Of a DNA stretch of 7,556 nt, positions 1-7,008 are shown piece after piece (position 1 is the first letter of the stretch; the number at the start of each line of letters is the position of its first letter). A program made the position numbers and the translations under genes. The notes under the pieces are model-generated. The model did no database searches. It was not told the origin of the DNA and saw only the letters and a program-made list of their open reading frames with translations. The stretch is taken from the NCBI GenBank assembly GCA_950072225.1, contig CATMOP010000090.1, positions 1 through 7,556 of the forward strand, in the 5' to 3' direction. The stretch comes from an uncultured Nitrospina sp. GTDB lineage: Bacteria > Nitrospinota > Nitrospinia > Nitrospinales > VA-1.

Positions 1-953
1 CTGTCATTTCTGGAATAGTGGGTTTCCCCAGGGTATATATTTACCTGCTCCCATTTTTATTGCTGGTGGCAGGGATGGGATTGGAATATTTATTTGACCA
101 ATTGCATGGTCAAAAACCGCTACTGGCCAACTCCCTGGTAGGAGTCGCTTTTTTGATGGTTGCAATCCAGTTCTATCAATGGGCGGCTCTTCACTACCCG
201 GGACGTACAAAAGTTCCCAATGGAACCCTGAATGAGGCCAAATTAGTTAAGGATTATATTAATAGTGAAATCCCTTTCGACTGTTTGCTGGTTTTCATGG
301 TGTATGATCCCGGAGGCAATACCCTGATTTATTATTTATCGGATCAAATAAAATACCGGATGAAATTATTTTTGGCGGGGAAGGAAATCAAGAAAATATT
401 GTTTATATCACACGCTAGTGTCCCGCCTGATAAATATCCGTCAATTAATGTTATTGACGGGAAAACGGTTAAGATTCCTCCATCCTATTTATTAAAAGTA
501 AAGGAATTTGGAAATTTGCACCTTTATGAATTTAATGGATCCCTTTCAAGATGGATTCCTGAAAAAGGGAGACAGGACCAGGAAAGGGTGTTTAGCGGGG
601 TTTCAGGCTCTACTTACCAAGCTGAACAGATTAAGAATCCCAAACTTTTCGGTAGCTATTCATTGCACCTGAAAAATAATAAGGGGAAGGAAGTTCTTCT
701 GCAATCTCCGATTTCAAGACCAATAGAAATAGAATGGGGCCCTGCGTTCATTTTACACTTTTTTGCAAAAACACTCGGCCAGACTCTTTTTATTTTTTCG
801 GATAGCCTGGAAAAACGATTTGAGTACCCGATGGCATTGCTCAATCCGTATCTGGGGTTGCTTGAAATTGAAAACTCAGAACAAAAATGGGAGATGGTTT
901 TTTCCCTGACCCAGCTAAATTCGGGGCAATACAGGGTCGGTGAAATCCTCTAG
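1..953 (+). CDS. C-terminal part of a polytopic membrane protein, GT39/ArnT-like glycosyltransferase (5' partial)
   Basis: The reading frame is open to the left edge (first full codon at 3), so the true start lies outside. A GTG at 18 is in frame but has no ribosome binding site and falls inside a membrane segment. About 317 residues are visible. Two hydrophobic helices lie at about residues 10-30 (PRVYIYLLPFLLLVAGMGLE) and 38-61, followed by about 250 soluble residues ending at a TAG. An Arg-Val-Tyr before a Leu/Pro-rich helix, a further helix, then a phrase like VYDPGGNTLIYYLS is how C-termini of GT39/PMT/ArnT-type lipid-linked sugar transferases often look. By analogy the tail would be periplasmic. 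The N-terminal catalytic Asp-containing loops are outside the window, so the enzyme class cannot be confirmed. The DNA looks more AT-rich than the other genes here, as is common for surface-polysaccharide genes. It converges on the radical SAM gene ending at 1131. An O-antigen ligase or another polytopic enzyme is possible. Confidence 0.6.
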   Translation, partial: VISGIVGFPRVYIYLLPFLLLVAGMGLEYLFDQLHGQKPLLANSLVGVAFLMVAIQFYQWAALHYPGRTKVPNGTLNEAKLVKDYINSEIPFDCLLVFMVYDPGGNTLIYYLSDQIKYRMKLFLAGKEIKKILFISHASVPPDKYPSINVIDGKTVKIPPSYLLKVKEFGNLHLYEFNGSLSRWIPEKGRQDQERVFSGVSGSTYQAEQIKNPKLFGSYSLHLKNNKGKEVLLQSPISRPIEIEWGPAFILHFFAKTLGQTLFIFSDSLEKRFEYPMALLNPYLGLLEIENSEQKWEMVFSLTQLNSGQYRVGEIL

Positions 954-1130
954 TCCAAAGATGAGAGTGTTTTTATTGATGAACCTCAATCGTACCTTCT
1001 CTCTAAGGAGAAGCAGTAAAAATGTTCTTTGTCTCCCAAAATGCCGAAGAGAAAAAAATAAAACCTAACCCCGGAGAAGGCCTTCGACGAAAACCTTAAT
1101 TGAGAGTTCCAGTCTGTTGTACCTCCGCTA
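954..1130. other. Convergent intergenic gap, no clear gene or terminator
   Basis: Two convergent genes end here. One small hairpin is visible at 996-1013: CTTCTC pairs with GAGAAG around a CTAA loop with one wobble pair, but it has no T-run on either strand. A minus-strand T-rich stretch at about 1050-1062 is not preceded by a clean stem. The 10-bp palindrome GAAGGCCTTC sits near 1075-1085. None of these is a convincing rho-independent terminator. I see no gene in the gap. Confidence 0.5.
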
Positions 1131-2150
1131 CTATTGGCAATAGGGGGGAATACCTTCTTCCACCAACTGTCCGGCTTTACCCGTCTTAATGTTCTCATGG
1201 TTATGGTGGATTCCTGAAGCAAGCAACTTCATGGAAGCTTCCATAGTTTCCATGATCTGTTCCGGACTGTCGTGGAGAACGTTGCCGAATCTTGGTTTGC
1301 ATTTCAGGTTGCCGACATCGCAACAGGGTGTCATCTCTCCGTTTTGCTGAATAGTCATGATGTCTATGGAACCGCGTGCGGCCGGACAGCCAATTAAATA
1401 ATTGTCGCGCGGAAAAGGCATGGAAGCCATGGCCCGAAAACCGTAATCATCAATTTTAAATGCAGGAAGGAGGCTTATACCAAAAGTAAATTCCGGATTG
1501 CGGACAAAGGCCTCGGTGTCCCCCATATGTACCGTAAATAATTTTTCATCGCAGTTTGGGTGTTCACGTAAAAGAGTCTCAACTTTTGTTGAATAGGTTT
1601 CGAGCAGTTGGGTGACCGGTTGATAGGTCACTCCCTGACCCTTAAAAAAACTTAGCAGAAGGTGGATCTGGAGTTTTAAGTGATCCAGGTTTTCAAAAAC
1701 GACATTGACAATTAGCTGGTTTTGTTGCCTTAACAGGGCTTCGAGAAAATGTTTTTGCGACTTCTCCCAGGCAGTGGGGTAAAGGGTGATGTCGATCCGG
1801 CCGTGCAGGTCCATAATTTCCCGCAGTCTTTGCCAGCGTTTGGATTTTTCTGAAAGCATGTCCAGATTGGTGTGCAGGCAAACGTGCGGCGTGACGGTTT
1901 GGAACACCTTACAGATCTCAACAATATCCGGATTCTGCGATGCTTCGCCACCGGTCAGGTTGATCTCCTGCTGGGCCAGGGTATTGAGTACCTCTACGCG
2001 CTGGATTGTGTCTGCCATCACCCGGGCCTGTTGTGCCGTCAGGTGCCATTCGGAGACGGGGTGCTCCATCAGTGGTTCATACACATGGCAGAACTCACAT
2101 TCGTCCCTGTTGTAGCGGTTGCAACTGGTTTCAACGAAAATGCTGAGCAT
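1131..2150 (-). CDS. Radical SAM protein with SPASM/Twitch-like C-terminal cluster motif
   Basis: 339 residues from the ATG at 2150. The frame also allows TTG starts at 2177 and 2168, but the ATG is preceded by GGAG (12-nt spacing) and directly opens the first barrel strand (MLSIFVETSC), so I prefer it. The cluster-binding cysteines are C10, C18 and C21, giving CX7CX2C rather than the usual CX3CX2C. The SAM-binding GGE motif is at 67-69 (NLTGGEAS). Near the C-terminus, C255-X15-G271-X4-C276 fits the first half of the SPASM pattern. C277, C284 and the penultimate C338 are further candidate ligands for an auxiliary [4Fe-4S] cluster, and FGNVLHDSPEQI is the usual SPASM-type GNV segment. Such enzymes often modify peptides or proteins; the substrate here is unknown. 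It lies 74 bp downstream of the MidA-like methyltransferase on the same strand with no terminator between, so co-transcription is likely. The protein is cytoplasmic, with no signal peptide. Confidence 0.85.
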   Translation of the reverse strand: MLSIFVETSCNRYNRDECEFCHVYEPLMEHPVSEWHLTAQQARVMADTIQRVEVLNTLAQQEINLTGGEASQNPDIVEICKVFQTVTPHVCLHTNLDMLSEKSKRWQRLREIMDLHGRIDITLYPTAWEKSQKHFLEALLRQQNQLIVNVVFENLDHLKLQIHLLLSFFKGQGVTYQPVTQLLETYSTKVETLLREHPNCDEKLFTVHMGDTEAFVRNPEFTFGISLLPAFKIDDYGFRAMASMPFPRDNYLIGCPAARGSIDIMTIQQNGEMTPCCDVGNLKCKPRFGNVLHDSPEQIMETMEASMKLLASGIHHNHENIKTGKAGQLVEEGIPPYCQ

Positions 2151-2224
2151 TGAGAAAAAAATCTCCAAAGTTTTCAATCTGGTATTTCTATGCTAGCAGA
2201 TTTTTCTTGTGGGAAACCGGGATT

Positions 2225-3613
2225 TTATACGCTGAATTGAATATGAACGAATGAAACAGGAGGTGCCGGGGATTGAAAAGCAGATTGGATATCTTTTTCC
2301 CGGTAACCCAGTTTTCTTAGTGGTTTCAAGGCGGCTAGAACTTCTTCCCGAGTGACATAAGCTACAGTATCAGGAACACCCCGGCCGCTAAGGTTTTCAG
2401 CCAGCTTAGCGATTTGCTTTCTTTGTTTTTTAGGCGTTCCTTCCATGGCCGGGTAGTTTAGTTTTCCGGAGTAGGGGCTTCGATAAACGGTATTGAGAGC
2501 ATGGAGTGTGCCGAGCATCAGAACATCCCTGTCCCATGGAGCCATGTCGATCACCCGCGGATGGCATTGCACCAGGTCCACCACGCTGAGGGCCGCTGAC
2601 CCGAGGTCTTTTCCCACAAACTGATTCTGGTATTCCCGGGTTATTTCCGTAAATCCTAATGACCGGCCAATATTTTCAAGCAGGGGAAAGTTCACCATGA
2701 ACGTGTATTGTCCGCCGTATAAGTTGAAATAGGGCCTGCCTTCCTGGTTAAGATCCTGGATCGTTTTCATGCCGTAGTCAAAACTGGTATATCCAAAATT
2801 CTTTGGCCCAAGTAGTTCTTTGGCTTTTGCAATGGTGGAAAAGGCACCGGTATTGATAGGCATAGGAATTTCATCTTTAAAATTTTCAGCGTGGGCCTTC
2901 AAGATTTCCACAAAGGGCCAGTCATCCAGATCCACTCTTTGAAAATCCCGTTCCCAGTGGATGGTGTCGAGAAAATGGGGAAGCTGGGCGAGTTTTGCCA
3001 GATCCCTGTCATTAAATTGTCCAAGGAATTCATCTTTTTCGCCAGGGAATGCACTGGCATCAAGAAAGGGGCACAGGTATTCCTCATAATAGAGGCCCTG
3101 ATGCCTCAGCAGGACTTTGGTGGACAGGTCGTCCCAGATTTCATTGGAGATGATTTTTGATACAGAGCGAGGCCGAAAGCAGTCCAATTGTTCGGCGTGA
3201 ACGCGAACCGTGGAAAATTTCCCCGAGTGTTCCTGCAGACGGGCATTGGCCCGCACGCCTTTTAGAATTTCTTCGGATTCATCACAGAGGATGTAGTGGA
3301 CAAATGGATAAACCTCGTTCCCGTTATCTATTTCACGTAGGTGGCTGAGAAAACACGCGGCCAGGTTGCCATTGCCCACCCCCCACTCCTGCAGGGTCCA
3401 GATATCATTTTCAGGATGATGACCTCGGGCTTTGGCATAAAAATCATTGGCGAGTGCATGGGCCAAGCGATGGTCCAGGCTCACATAGGTTTGAAAATGG
3501 TTATGAATTTGTGGTCCCTTGATTCCATAGAAAATGGAATTGATATGGGTCTGCCAAAAATCGGAAGGTTTAAAATCCCCAAGTGCGATCAGGTTTTGGG
3601 GAGGATGGGTCAT
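2225..3613 (-). CDS. MidA/NDUFAF7-like SAM-dependent methyltransferase
   Basis: 462 residues from an ATG at 3613; no other usable start lies upstream before the stop at about 3673. The sequence follows the MidA (DUF185)/NDUFAF7 layout, though divergently. The glycine-rich SAM motif I is EWGVGNGNLA (76-85, family form ExGxGxG). The second acidic strand is ILCDESEEIL (108-117). NEIWDDL (157-163) corresponds to the family NEFxDALP, and YEEY follows at 176-179. DYG is at 279-281, and GGQYTFMVNF (300-309) matches the family GxxDLTxxVDF. Mitochondrial NDUFAF7 dimethylates an arginine of complex I subunit NDUFS2; bacterial members are mostly uncharacterised, so a protein arginine methyltransferase role is inference. 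There is no Shine-Dalgarno sequence at normal distance. Instead a terminator-type hairpin ends just before the ATG. The radical SAM gene follows 74 bp downstream and is probably in the same transcript. Confidence 0.75.
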   Translation of the reverse strand: MTHPPQNLIALGDFKPSDFWQTHINSIFYGIKGPQIHNHFQTYVSLDHRLAHALANDFYAKARGHHPENDIWTLQEWGVGNGNLAACFLSHLREIDNGNEVYPFVHYILCDESEEILKGVRANARLQEHSGKFSTVRVHAEQLDCFRPRSVSKIISNEIWDDLSTKVLLRHQGLYYEEYLCPFLDASAFPGEKDEFLGQFNDRDLAKLAQLPHFLDTIHWERDFQRVDLDDWPFVEILKAHAENFKDEIPMPINTGAFSTIAKAKELLGPKNFGYTSFDYGMKTIQDLNQEGRPYFNLYGGQYTFMVNFPLLENIGRSLGFTEITREYQNQFVGKDLGSAALSVVDLVQCHPRVIDMAPWDRDVLMLGTLHALNTVYRSPYSGKLNYPAMEGTPKKQRKQIAKLAENLSGRGVPDTVAYVTREEVLAALKPLRKLGYREKDIQSAFQSPAPPVSFVHIQFSV

Positions 3614-3616
3614 GAT

Positions 3617-3651
3617 AAAAAATGAAAAACCCCGCCGCCAGTGTACGGGGT
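3617..3651 (-). terminator. Rho-independent terminator of the TPR gene, abutting the next start codon
   Basis: Read on the minus strand, ACCCCG (3651-3646) pairs with CGGGGT (3634-3629) across an 11-nt loop, and TTTTCATTTTTT follows. It lies about 60 bp after the TPR stop codon. Its T-tract ends three bases before the methyltransferase ATG at 3613. Confidence 0.65.
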
Positions 3652-3692
3652 ATCTTGATAAAATGTTATTTCAAAAAACGAGTCAAATGGAA
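3645..3692 (-). promoter_or_regulatory. Possible weak promoter ahead of the methyltransferase gene
   Basis: On the minus strand, upstream of the terminator hairpin, TTGACT (5/6 match to the -35 box) is followed after 17 nt by TTTTAT (4/6 match to the -10 box). A transcript from here would pass through the terminator hairpin before reaching the ATG at 3613. That would make the hairpin an attenuator, or mean the promoter is not real. The call rests on hexamer matching only. Confidence 0.25.
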
Positions 3693-3711
3693 TAAAACCT
3701 TCTAGTGGGAA

Positions 3712-4842
3712 TTAAGAAGTACCTGGTTCTTCGTCGGTCAAAGCTTCCATGCCGGGCGCGTTTCCATCCATGTCTCCACCGCCAGCGTATCCGCCGGTTT
3801 GGGAAACCCCACCCGGGATATTTGACGGGTTCTCTCCTTCCGTTGCCCCGGTCGAAGCAAGCGCGGGTGCTTCCATCAATGCTTCATACTTCCTGTAAGC
3901 GTTCTGCGAGTCTTCCATCAATCCGACTTCTTTATAGCAATTATATAGATTCAGCCAGGCCGCCGTGTCCTGCGGATTCATGCCCACTGCCAATTTAAAC
4001 TCTTTGAGAGCGGTTTCAGGCCTCCCCATATTGGCATAAAGGGTTCCCAGATTGGTGTGGGGCAATGAATAGTCCGGCGCCAATTCGCTGGCTTGTTTGA
4101 ATGCGCCGATGGCATCGTCCACCATACTGAGAACAGAATAGCAATTGCCCAGGTTGCAAAAAGCTTGCGGGTCCTTGTCGTCAATTTCCACTACGACCTG
4201 GGCGGCATCAATGGCTTCCTCATAGCGTTCAGCGTTAAAATAAGCGTTGGACAGTGCTGCACGGAGTTCCTTGTCTTCCGGGTTGAACATCAATACTTTT
4301 CTGAGTGAGATGATTGATTTGTCATAGAGTTTGAGCATGTCATAAGCCGCGGCAAGGTTGGCATAGGCCATCGTGTCTGTAGGATCCAGTTCAATAACTT
4401 TTTCAAAGGAATCCATCGCGCTGGTGAACATGTCCCGGAGCAAATAGAGGCCACCAAGATTAAAATAGATTTCCACATCGTCGGGGGCCAGTTCGCGGGC
4501 CCGGTTCATTTCAATCAGGGCTTCTTCTTCATGATTGAACAGCACGTATGCAGTGCCAAGCAGTTTGTAGACGCGGGGATTTTTGGGGTTTTTGTTGCGC
4601 AGGGTTATGAGTTGTTTAATGGCTTCATCATAAGCGCAACCATCAATCATTAAGGTGGCCAGTTCCAGCAGAAGTTCCTGATTGTCGGGGTCGGATTTTA
4701 ACTCTTTACGTATCTGACGAGTCTTTTTAGAAATTGCCATCTCACGCTTGGTTTCTTCAGGATCGCGGACACCCAGTTCCTCAAAGATCTCCGGTTCGAT
4801 TTTCATTGTGATCCAGTCTGTTGGTTTATCTGCCTGGCCCAT
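3712..4842 (-). CDS. Tetratricopeptide repeat protein with Gly-rich C-terminal tail
   Basis: 376 residues from the ATG at 4842, preceded by GAGGG at a 10-nt spacing. A second in-frame ATG at residue 13 (MKIEPEIF) has a weaker upstream site. After a charged N-terminal helix (about 28-50) come eight consecutive 34-residue TPR units at about 54-87, 88-121, 122-155, 156-189, 190-223, 224-257, 258-291 and 292-325. They show the usual pattern, for example YFNLGGLYLL, AMDSFEKVIELDP and HTNLGTLYANMG. Residues 326-376 form a low-complexity tail rich in Gly, Pro, Ser and acidic residues. There is no signal peptide or membrane segment, so it is probably cytoplasmic. TPR arrays are protein-binding scaffolds; the partner is not visible. 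It has its own strong promoter and is closed by a terminator, so it is probably monocistronic. The tail is too short and irregular to be another TPR. Confidence 0.9.
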   Translation of the reverse strand: MGQADKPTDWITMKIEPEIFEELGVRDPEETKREMAISKKTRQIRKELKSDPDNQELLLELATLMIDGCAYDEAIKQLITLRNKNPKNPRVYKLLGTAYVLFNHEEEALIEMNRARELAPDDVEIYFNLGGLYLLRDMFTSAMDSFEKVIELDPTDTMAYANLAAAYDMLKLYDKSIISLRKVLMFNPEDKELRAALSNAYFNAERYEEAIDAAQVVVEIDDKDPQAFCNLGNCYSVLSMVDDAIGAFKQASELAPDYSLPHTNLGTLYANMGRPETALKEFKLAVGMNPQDTAAWLNLYNCYKEVGLMEDSQNAYRKYEALMEAPALASTGATEGENPSNIPGGVSQTGGYAGGGDMDGNAPGMEALTDEEPGTS

Positions 4843-4905
4843 ATCAGGATTACCCTCTCAAAAAGGTTTGCGATTTAGTTTGATATTCTTTAATAGGTTG
4901 TTCAA

Positions 4906-4934
4906 ATTCTAGGCGATTGCCCGCTAACTGTCAA
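4906..4934 (-). promoter_or_regulatory. Sigma-70 promoter of the TPR gene
   Basis: On the minus strand a perfect -35 TTGACA (4934-4929) is followed after 17 nt by TAGAAT (4911-4906), a 5/6 match to the -10 consensus. The expected transcript start is near 4899, giving a leader of about 57 nt. The -35 box lies directly outside the left terminal repeat of the MITE-like element. Confidence 0.75.
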
Positions 4935-4977
4935 CCGTCCCTTTGCAGGGGAGGCAACGTGGCGGTGGCAATTAGCA

Positions 4978-5006
4978 CGTGGTATTCAACCATTGCTTTC
5001 ATGCCC
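4978..5006 (+). repeat. Shared module A, copy 1
   Basis: CGTGGTATTC, seven variable bases, then GCTTTCATGCCC. The same arrangement with identical spacing occurs at 7106-7134 in the same orientation, with 23 of 29 positions equal. Confidence 0.65.
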
Positions 5007-5059
5007 GGAACGGGTAAAGATTTAAATGAAGAGATATCACGCATGCCCCGGACGGGTAA
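5001..5059 (+). repeat. Tandem-like pair of 17-bp hairpin repeats
   Basis: ATGCCCGGAACGGGTAA at 5001-5017 and ATGCCCCGGACGGGTAA at 5043-5059 match at 15 of 17 positions, 42 bp apart. Each can form a small CCCG/CGGG stem. A looser third version, ATGCCCCGTAGGGCTA, is at 7129-7144 in the related block. Confidence 0.6.
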
Positions 5060-5089
5060 CTAAGGGGCCACTGGGCGTGAGGCCAACTA

Positions 5090-5125
5090 GCAATAGCTTT
5101 TGTTGGCGAGCAAAGAGTCATCTCG
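5090..5125 (+). repeat. Shared module B, copy 1
   Basis: A 36-bp segment from GCAATAGCT to ATCTCG, including TTGGC and AGCAAAGAGT. Its reverse complement occurs at 7161-7196 with 31 of 36 positions equal and no gaps. Confidence 0.75.
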
Positions 5126-5158
5126 GCTTGACAAGCTCTCGCCCAATTGCCTCCCCTG

Positions 5159-6955
5159 CTAAGGGGCGACTGTAGTGCGGGCCATGTTGAGGATTTCTTC
5201 TTTTCCGAACCGGTCGAGGTAAAGCAGAAAGTGCTCGCGCGAAAGATAATTCCAGATTTTGCGGGAGGGGAAGTTTTCTTCTATCACCGTGTCGAAATGT
5301 TCGTAGACGTCCATCACTTCTTCCCGGTCCATTCCCGCTTTTATCTCGAAATCAAACACAATTGCCATATCCCGGTCGGGATCATGAAGGATGCGGTCAA
5401 TTTTGTATTTGCCCGGATTATGGTAGATGGCGGAATCCTTTTCCAGCGCGAAAATGGACTGGCCTACAGAATGGATAGTGCCGGTACCGGTTTGCGAGTT
5501 TTCCACGGTAAAGCGAATGGTGTCTTCCGCTTCCTCGCGTTCTTCAGTGGGAAATCCGAAAAACAGGTAGAGATGGTTCCAGATGCCTGCAACGGAACTG
5601 TTTTTCAGCACGCTCCTTTCTGTGTTCTGATCGCAACCCTTGTCGATGATGGAAAGGATGCGGTCGTTGGCGCTTTCCAGCCCGAAAAACAGCATGAGAA
5701 ATCCTGCCCGGTAAACGTCTTCAAATAATTCGGGGGATTCCTTATCTCCCGATTCGAACTTGAGCATTCCAAGTGAACGTATTTCCACGCCCTTTTTCAG
5801 GATTTCCCGGGACATGCGGTTGAAAGCATTTGGGGAAATAGCTTCATCGGAAAATGTGAAATATTTGGTTTTATATTTTTGCGAGAGATGGTCCAGTTCT
5901 TCCGCCACCCGAACTTCATTTGCTTTGCGGTAATAGGAGTCATAGATAAAGCTATGTGTGCAGAAAGTACATTTTCCCCAATAACAACCCCGGCTGGACA
6001 TATAGGGCAAAACGGGATAAGGCATCAAATATTTTTCCAGCGGCAATTGGTCAAAGGTGGGGCAAACCAACTGCTCATAAGACAGGGCTTCTACTTTGGG
6101 GTTGTGAACAACCTTTTCCCCGCCCATATAAATCAGGTTGGGAACGGTTGCCAGAGATTCGCCGGTCTTGAGATGGGTGACCAGCTCTTCCAAAGGTTTT
6201 TCCCCTTCCGAGATGATGACGCTGTGAAAAAACTCCTCAAACAGGGCCTGCTTGTTGTCCAGCAGATCGGCATGGCGGTTGAATACGCTTCCACCGATAA
6301 CGATGTGCAGGTGCCCAAACCGTTTGCGCAAAATACGCGCGAGGGTCAGGCCGGGTATAACCTGTCCGATGTGAATGATGGATAAGCCTACCAGTCCGTA
6401 ATCGTCCCATGCCACATTTCCGAGCAGATAGTCTTCATACATCCGGATGAACGGGTTCCTAATCGGGTCGGCCGTTGCCGAGAGAATTCCTGAAAGGTTC
6501 TCTTCCGGGTTGCCCATCATGAAAAAGGAGTCCAGATCCAACCGACTGGGATAGTGAGCGTAGGAAATGAGCTTCATCGCCATTTTTAACGTGGTGTAGG
6601 CTTTTTTATAAGTCTCAAACTGGAAAAAACGTTCTTCGTCCCGCAGAACATTTTTGGCGTCTTCCACTTCGTTCAGGATGGAGTCGAGAAAAGCCTTATC
6701 TGACAAAATATCCCGGTACACGGCTTTGACTTCCTGCTCTTCACTTGTATAAGCAGGAAGGGACAATCGCTTCTGCACGGTTTCAACGCAGTGATCCAGA
6801 TATCCCCGGGACAGAAAAATCTCATAGCTTTCTATATTGAAATCGAACTGGTCTACCTCATGGCCTTTTGATTCAAGATGGGCTTTCAAGGTAGGCAGGG
6901 CAAGATAGGGCTGGCTGGGATACCACTGCGGCGGAAACAGGAGGGCGGTTTTCAT
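5159..6955 (-). CDS. Cobalamin-binding-domain radical SAM protein
   Basis: 598 residues from the ATG at 6955, which has GGGGAA 5-7 nt upstream. An in-frame TTG at 6988 would add 11 residues but lacks a binding site and precedes the typical first strand (MKTALLFPPQ), so I reject it. The N-terminal region starts like a B12-binding fold (1-40, with PSQPYLALPTL). An insert of about 135 mostly helical residues follows. The fold then resumes at about 184-225 with DYGLVGLSIIHIGQ and HIVIGGSVF. The radical SAM core has RGCYWGKCTFC with C324, C329 and C332 (CX4CX2C), the SAM-contact strand FTFSDEAIS (366-374) and the Elp3/MiaB-type FFGLES (423-428). The family is class-B-like: it uses SAM plus cobalamin, often for methylation or ring chemistry at unactivated carbon. 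The substrate is unknown. It has its own promoter, and its 3' end overlaps a repeat element. Confidence 0.85.
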   Translation of the reverse strand: MKTALLFPPQWYPSQPYLALPTLKAHLESKGHEVDQFDFNIESYEIFLSRGYLDHCVETVQKRLSLPAYTSEEQEVKAVYRDILSDKAFLDSILNEVEDAKNVLRDEERFFQFETYKKAYTTLKMAMKLISYAHYPSRLDLDSFFMMGNPEENLSGILSATADPIRNPFIRMYEDYLLGNVAWDDYGLVGLSIIHIGQVIPGLTLARILRKRFGHLHIVIGGSVFNRHADLLDNKQALFEEFFHSVIISEGEKPLEELVTHLKTGESLATVPNLIYMGGEKVVHNPKVEALSYEQLVCPTFDQLPLEKYLMPYPVLPYMSSRGCYWGKCTFCTHSFIYDSYYRKANEVRVAEELDHLSQKYKTKYFTFSDEAISPNAFNRMSREILKKGVEIRSLGMLKFESGDKESPELFEDVYRAGFLMLFFGLESANDRILSIIDKGCDQNTERSVLKNSSVAGIWNHLYLFFGFPTEEREEAEDTIRFTVENSQTGTGTIHSVGQSIFALEKDSAIYHNPGKYKIDRILHDPDRDMAIVFDFEIKAGMDREEVMDVYEHFDTVIEENFPSRKIWNYLSREHFLLYLDRFGKEEILNMARTTVAP

Positions 6956-6989
6956 AATTATTCCCCGGGAAACCCTTTCATGCTCCAAG

Positions 6990-7008
6990 CGGGAGACGAG
7001 CTCTCCCG
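6990..7008 (-). promoter_or_regulatory. Hairpin in the leader of the cobalamin radical SAM gene
   Basis: CGGGAGA and TCTCCCG form a perfect 7-bp stem with a 5-nt loop inside the expected 5' leader, 35 bp before the ATG at 6955. No T-run follows on the minus strand, so it is not a terminator. It may stabilise the message or bind a regulator; its function is unknown. Confidence 0.45.

Larger units (their letters stand above)
4936..5168. repeat. MITE-like element with about 22-bp terminal inverted repeats
   Basis: The left end (4936-4957) and right end (5147-5168) are inverted copies matching at 20 of 22 positions. They include a perfect 13-bp core, GCAGGGGAGGCAA, at 4945-4957 and its complement at 5147-5159. 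The element is about 233 bp, has no coding frame I can support, and is full of smaller inverted repeats: GCCAAC/GTTGGC at 5082-5087/5102-5107, and GGCGAG/CTCGCC at 5105-5110/5138-5143. It shares two sequence modules with the block at 7081-7229. No transposase is visible, so it would be non-autonomous. An obvious target-site duplication was not found. Its right repeat overlaps the last codons and stop of the radical SAM gene ending at 5159. Confidence 0.65.

Noticed and set aside
996..1013. Hairpin in the convergent gap as a terminator
   Set aside because: The stem is only six pairs plus a wobble, with no U-run on either strand.
986..1222. 78-residue minus-strand frame across the convergent gap
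   Set aside because: It overlaps the 3' end of the radical SAM gene in another frame and has no ribosome binding site or recognisable pattern.
1786..2153. Overlapping plus-strand frames of 93 and 109 residues
   Set aside because: They are shadows of the radical SAM/SPASM gene, rich in Cys and Arg in an unstructured way, with no support for translation.
5066..5084. GCCACTG on the plus strand, reminiscent of part of a cobalamin riboswitch
   Set aside because: The other conserved pieces (GGGAAGG and the CAGGAGACC-type B12 box) are missing, and the strand would read antisense into the radical SAM gene.
4936..5168. CRISPR array
   Set aside because: The repeats are few, imperfect and not regularly spaced with unique spacers, and there are no cas genes.
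5147..5728. 193-residue open frame on the plus strand
   Set aside because: It lies wholly antisense to the 3' end of the B12 radical SAM gene, has no domain-like pattern, and lacks a promoter or ribosome binding site.
5879..6385. 168-residue open frame on the plus strand
   Set aside because: It is an antisense shadow of the radical SAM core and B12 domain; the minus-strand protein has clear motifs throughout.
6958..6981. Seven-codon upstream ORF (MKGFPGE, then TAA) just before the B12 radical SAM start
   Set aside because: Its GGAG is only one base from the ATG, too close to act as a ribosome binding site; it is probably chance.
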